Part shown: positions 59,082-64,000 of the stretch, in pieces
How positions within the stretch are numbered: the first letter of the stretch is position 1
Layout: each line of letters opens with the position of its first letter
DNA from: Haberlea rhodopensis
Taxonomy: Eukaryota; Streptophyta; Magnoliopsida; Lamiales; Gesneriaceae
Direction: 5' to 3'
DNA length: 64,000 bases
Assembly: GCA_907163345.1 (NCBI GenBank)
Contig: CAJQUN010000022.1
Location: 4,464,001 to 4,528,000, forward strand
Notes under the pieces: model-generated
Database searches by the model: none
Seen by the model: the letters and a program-made list of their open reading frames with translations, nothing else
What the model was told of the DNA's origin: nothing
Program-made: the position numbers and the translations under genes

Positions 59082-61104
59082 TGGCATGACCCGACACTTT
59101 ACATGATCATGCATACACATCATGTCATATATTTTATGTGCATTGGAAGGCATAGAGGTTGTGAATAGAATAAAGTTGAAGAAGAATATGTATATGTATA
59201 TTATTGTTAAAAATAATAATAATAATAAGATATAGATAGTGACTAGATTTGGAGAAATATTGAATAAATATTGAATATATAGTGCATATAGTATAATATA
59301 TTGAATATATTAGCATATATTGATTAAAGTGAATAGATATAGAATATAATGAATAGATTTTTATATGGAATAATATAGTAAATAAAAGTGGAAATAAAGA
59401 AACTCTAATTGAAAGATAAGCGTTGATTTATGGAGTGAATGGAAATCATTTGACCGAGACAAGCACCAATAATATTGATTTGTATGATTAAATACTGTGT
59501 GTTATAAGACTACCACACAATATAAAGCTAACAAACAAACTCACTTAAAACAAACATTTGTGGGAATTTTAACAAACTGAGTGAGAGACACGTGCATCCG
59601 TGCAAGAGTTTCAGCAAGTCAAGATATAGATATGTATGTGAACCCATATTGACTTAATAAATTATATTTATCACATTTCCTTACCATTTCCCATCGAGAA
59701 AGGAGAGCATATGATAAAGAGAAGAACTAAATTCGCTTCACAATTTGAACCTAGAAGTTCATTCACATCCTTACATCAACTGCATATTCTGATTTACTTG
59801 GGTGAGTTTTCTTACTGCTTAGTTTTATAATTCAGGGAAAGTTTGTGGGTAAGGGTGATAGTACTGTTGAAAAATGAAATCATGTTTCTCAAGGAGCCAT
59901 CAATTATGGTGGTGTGTTCTTTGTGCATAATTATAGTGTAAGTGGTAATTAATTATCTTCTAATAATCAAGTCAGTACCTTTAATCATACAAGTAGTTGT
60001 GATGGAATATATAGACACTTATGATAAACTAGTATCTAAAAGAGCCGTATCATTAATAGCATGCATATATTGTACTTGATATTAAACAAATGATATTACA
60101 TTTAGTTATGCATTTTTAATATACTTATAGGTCAAAATATCGACAAGGGTGTAGCTAAGACAAATTAAGCAAAACCATCGATATAGGTGCAACAACTTGT
60201 GAGTATATCCTTATAACTTGGCATTTAATGTTATATGAGTATGTGATTTGTGTTATATAAGTACCTTGAATTGATGAATGAATTGCAATGAATGCAATAT
60301 GATGTGCAAGAACTAAATTGAGTTCTGAAATATACATGTGGAGACGTGATGTTATACGTTCTATATGATGTTGTTTACCTTATGATTCGATGTTATGCAT
60401 ATGATTATGACATGTGCATGTATAAGAGATTAAAGAACTCTGTTATGGCCACTAATGACCTTGAACCATGTGTTATTTCATTCTGAGTACGGTCAGAATT
60501 ACAGAATCAAAGAATATCGATCCCGAGTTAATTGAGAACTCAAAAGGGGATCTACAGAGTGCCGGCCATATCGTGATCACGGATTGTTCTTGGTATTAGT
60601 TGGGTCATAACAGAATAGGCATACATGTGCATCATTTCATTTATATGAATCATGCGAATTGATGTACAGATTATGATGAATCATGTGAGTATATTCATGT
60701 GCTTATGTGGATATGAATTATATGCTTATGTGATTTTAAATACTACGTTATTTGAATATGCTCATTGAGAATGCAACTCACCCAAATGCAAATGTTATTT
60801 TTCAGTCGCAGTAGATAAAGTTTGAACATACAAGGTGTGTCTGCATATTTTGGAAGTATGGATCCAAGGTCGGCTGGCTGACTCTAGTCCTTCTCCCTCA
60901 GCTCATCATTTGCATATACTGTATAGGTTTTTGGTTGGATTATGAGGGGTACAACCTTGGTCATTTTTGTGGCATACTGCCTTGTAAATTATATTATGAT
61001 AATTGTCTTGATTGCATGATGTTATGAGATTGAAATTTCCGCTGCCATTACATATTATGTTATATGCCTCATGTGTATGTGTTATATGTGTAAGGGGTGT
61101 CACA
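59082..61104 (+). repeat. Solo LTR of a gypsy-type element (2023 bp)
   Basis: Starts TGGCATGACCCGACAC and ends AAGGGGTGTCACA, flanked by TATTT on both sides (59077-59081 and 61105-61109). CTCACCCAAATGC near 60778 and the GGGGTGTCACA end put it in the same broad LTR group as 4717-7374 and 28313-30253 but in plus orientation. No internal domain is attached. Confidence 0.8.
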
Positions 61105-61109
61105 TATTT

Positions 61110-62030
61110 AGATGCCCAACTACATTTTTAAAGGATTCTCTTACTAATATATAAAATATTATTCCTATTTTATTTTACAACAAAAAAAAAAGATATAAAT
61201 TTAAACGAGATGTCATGAAAGTTATATCACAAAATAAACCTATAAATATGAATTAAAATATTTAAATATGAATAAAATATTTAAATATTATTTTTTATAA
61301 TATAGTTTTCGTAACTTATTTTTATTTTTAAAATTAATTAAAGTTATCCAAAAATTATTAAGTATTTAAAAATAAAAATTATATTTTCATATTATTGAAA
61401 TCAAAAGTTATACATAAAATGAAGCATGTTATCCAATATATCATAAATTTAACTCATTTAAATACTTTCTTTTACAATTGTATGACGTGATTAAATTTTA
61501 CGATTGAGAAATTATTGAAATATCAAAAATTATACATAAATAACTAGCACATTTACAGTTAAAAAATTTTAAATAAAAAAAAAAAAAAGAAATTTGTGCA
61601 TTGATTACTATATTATATATATGACTATATCAGTCGATGCAATTTTTTCATACAAATCCAACATAAATTGTCATTGTATATATAAAAAAAAGTAAACGTA
61701 AATGGAAAAAACAAAAACAAAAACAAAGAAGAAGAAAAAGAAATTGCACTTCCAATTTCGTATGTTATTACAAGTGCAATTTCAAATTTTATAAACTTGG
61801 TTTTTTTAACTATGTAACTAATATTATAAAATTGTCACTTTGGATTTGAGATTGCCAATATAATATTAGATATTACCTAACATGTACTAGATTATACCAC
61901 CAAGTAAGAAGGATAGACAACTAAGATTCATTGTGTTTAGCCAAAATGTCATGAATGTGTAAATTTCATTTTACTATTATCAAAACTTAAACTAAATAAA
62001 GACAAAAATCGGCTTCCTTGTAAAATCGGC
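61110..62030. other. AT-rich intergenic sequence
   Basis: No reading frame or element could be supported. Confidence 0.55.
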
Positions 62031-63413
62031 TGATGAGGGAACCCATAGTCGTGTGATCGCCATTTTTTTAACAATAAGTTTCTCAATTGTGAACGATTAA
62101 TCAACAAGTACACAGTTGTCAAGTTTTAGTATAGATTATGAGATGTAAGAGTGTCGAATCCACAAAAACTAACTGTAAGTACCAAATAATACGATTTTAA
62201 CTATATTTAATCAATTGAGTAAAATATTAATTAACTAAAATAAACTATTACTAATGATCCAACCAAGCAAATCAAAGTTGACGAGAAAATTTCAATTGAG
62301 AATAATATCAAGACGTCGGTTCACACATGTAATTCCATATGACCATCGATTAAATATCAAACTATCTCTAAGGTGACGAGCTTTTCTAATTTATTCAATT
62401 CTTTCAGGTTATATTAAACCTAATATTAACGTGCAATAAACAACTTACGTATCCTTATTGAACAATCAATATTGCATTAGGATTTATGAAAGCTACTAGC
62501 CTTCGATTGTGTAATCTATTGTTATCACACGTGTATTTGATCCCATCTTCCGATCTCAATCTGAAATCTATGACACAATTTACTAGGTTGTATTACAATA
62601 TCATCTTCTGATATCAATCATAATAATTAATATCAATTCAAATGATGATCAATACATGAAAGCATTAAGAAGATAAATCATGCACATAGGATATATGAAT
62701 TCAATCAATATAAGAATAATAGGTTCAAACCAAATCCATAATATTGATAAACAAACTTATTTCATCATAAAAAAGCAAAACAAAACAAAACTAATGTTTA
62801 AAGAAAAAGAAAAACTTTCGGCATCGACTCCGTTCGTAGATCATCGCTTCCTCTCTTGCTTCTTTCTCAATCGTTCCTTTTGATCTTATTGTGGGCTTGT
62901 TCCAGATCTAGGATGAAAGCATAATGGTGGTGTATGGTGGTGGAAGATGGGGTGTGAATGATGGTGGAGGCGTGTCTGTATATATGGCATGGAGGTTGTG
63001 TATGTCATGATATATATAAGTTGTGGAAGAAGAGTCTAATGTCAACTCTTACAAAAAGTCATTGTAGAATTATAATTTCTTATTGGACAAAACCTATTTG
63101 CCTCTTCTAAATATGGCAAGAAAATCCTTCGACCAATCGATCAATAAGTCTTCATTTTTTATTCGTCGGCTTCGCATTGCACGATCGATCGGTGGTTCAT
63201 AATTCATCCAAACTCAAGATTTAAAATCCTTCATTTGACATGTTAGCTCGGTTAAGTCTTTTTTCATCGTTTTTAGCTCATTTCTACACTTCCTCGGACT
63301 TTCATCTAAATTCCTGAAACATCCAAAATCCAGAAAGCGTAATATTGTTCAAGAATCGTAGTAAAATCTAAAAGGAAAACATAGAAATATAAGTGCAAAA
63401 AATGCACTTATCA
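62031..63413. repeat. LTR-like sequence, possibly Tat/Ogre/Athila group
   Basis: AAGTTTTAGTATAGATTATG with GAGTGTCGAATCCACA near 62120-62165, and the end AAAAAATGCACTTATCA, recall LTRs of the Tat/Ogre/Athila lineages. Candidate ends are TGATGAGGG and CTTATCA, but the flanking 5-mers TCGGC and TCGCT match only partly. The small frame at 62680-62883 is not a gene. Confidence 0.4.
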
Positions 63414-63612
63414 TCGCTACCCTTGGGGTGTGCACTAGGTAAACCCCGGGCTAACGCAGTAGCCTGCAAATCACGCCAACCTGGTAATCGCTCTAGGCAA
63501 ACCCGGTGTGACATACTCGGTCCGAGAAAGTGTTGACAGGGGGAATCGAACTCGTGACCTTACGGCTTACGGTCCCGAACTCATCGTGCTCCACCAACTC
63601 GGACAGCCCCTT
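63414..63612 (-). mobile_element. tRNA-derived SINE (Au-like)
   Basis: On the minus strand it begins AAGGGGCTGTCCGAGTTGG, with an A box (TGTCCGAGTTGG at about 63594-63605) and a B box GGTCACGAGTTCGATTCCC (63541-63559). A tRNA-unrelated body of about 120 bp without a poly(A) tail follows. This arrangement and the head sequence recall the plant Au SINE family (from memory). Flanking duplications were not found. Confidence 0.7.
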
Positions 63613-63752
63613 GAGAGCGGATAATTTGTTTATATAACTTACCCATTATGATTAAGGATTATTCTATATAAGATTATTATTATTTTTTTTCAAAATGAGA
63701 AGATGAATTATAAATTTAAATATTTGCTTAATCTGGCTAGGTATCAAACTAA

Positions 63753-64000
63753 TGTTGGAATTATGAATCACATGGTTATGTGGAGTTTGCTTGTGATTAC
63801 TTGATGCCATTCATAAATGTCATTACCACGACAAGTCCAGCTTCAACAGATAACATTTCAACCTGTTGGCAAACATCTCCACCTGAACTTATCAAGATAA
63901 ACTGTGATGCATCAATCTTTCAGCGATGTAATTCAGCTGGATTTGGAATCATTGCAATGAATCTTCAAGGTAAATGTATAGCATATAGTAGTAAATATCA
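63753..64000 (+). CDS. RNase H-like domain protein, partial (LINE or domesticated RNase H)
   Basis: Open from after a stop at 63750-63752 to the window edge. It contains WQTSPPELIKINCDASIF followed by SAGFGIIAMNLQGKCIAY. This is the start of the reverse transcriptase-like RNase H domain (RVT_3) of plant LINE elements and many host-annotated 'ribonuclease H' genes. The first catalytic Asp is the D of NCDAS. The preceding Ser/Thr-rich linker is typical. Neither the true start codon nor the rest of the domain is in the window, so it could be an exon of a larger gene or a LINE 3' piece. Confidence 0.6.

Noticed and set aside
62031..63413. Calling a solo LTR with target duplication
   Set aside because: Flanking 5-mers TCGGC and TCGCT match only at three positions, so only an LTR-like relic is claimed.

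Overview
The window looks like nuclear DNA of a eudicot plant. It is AT-rich and intron-bearing. It carries a spliced R2R3-MYB gene, a plant tRNA-Ser gene and many plant transposable elements. The MYB sequence (LRPNI and KNFWNT in the DNA-binding domain) and the copia gag (MASFNKIPMFSKEDYDD) remind me of asterids, perhaps Lamiales; that placement is inference from remembered family sequences and is not tested.

Only four features look like host loci. (1) 10066-11913 (+) encodes an uncharacterised 615-residue, very acidic protein with one N-terminal membrane segment. (2) 44157-48844 (+) is a three-exon subgroup-6 (anthocyanin-type) R2R3-MYB of 259 residues, with a 3.3-kb second intron that uses a GC-AG donor. 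(3) 58503-58584 is tRNA-Ser(AGA). (4) An open frame with an RNase H-like start runs off the right edge from 63753; it is as likely to be a LINE or domesticated RNase H gene as anything else. A short antisense receptor-like-kinase exon at 55.7-55.9 kb is a gene fragment.

The rest is mostly nested transposons. 1-7374 is a minus-strand gypsy-type LTR element without coding capacity (LTR 2658 bp), inserted into a hAT transposon whose remaining end is 7375-8251. 12.7-18.7 kb holds a Tourist-like MITE, a copia-type LTR, a hAT MITE, a large foldback array and a copia LTR plus gag. 21.6-25.6 kb is a gypsy pol relic split by an almost intact 3127-bp hAT element with perfect 8-bp target duplications. 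25.8-43.3 kb holds hAT MITEs, two LTR remnants, a solo LTR, a LINE 3' end and a long modular inverted repeat. 50.9-55.0 kb is a third hAT copy, itself carrying a piece of gypsy integrase and LTR. 56-63.6 kb has LTR remnants, a solo LTR and a tRNA-derived SINE.

Terminal repeats and target-site duplications were matched by eye. Many are exact: 8 bp for hAT, 5 bp for LTR, 9 bp for a MULE-type MITE, 3 bp for the Tourist-like MITE. Insertion order can therefore often be read directly. I found no operon-like arrangement, CRISPR array or organellar insertion.
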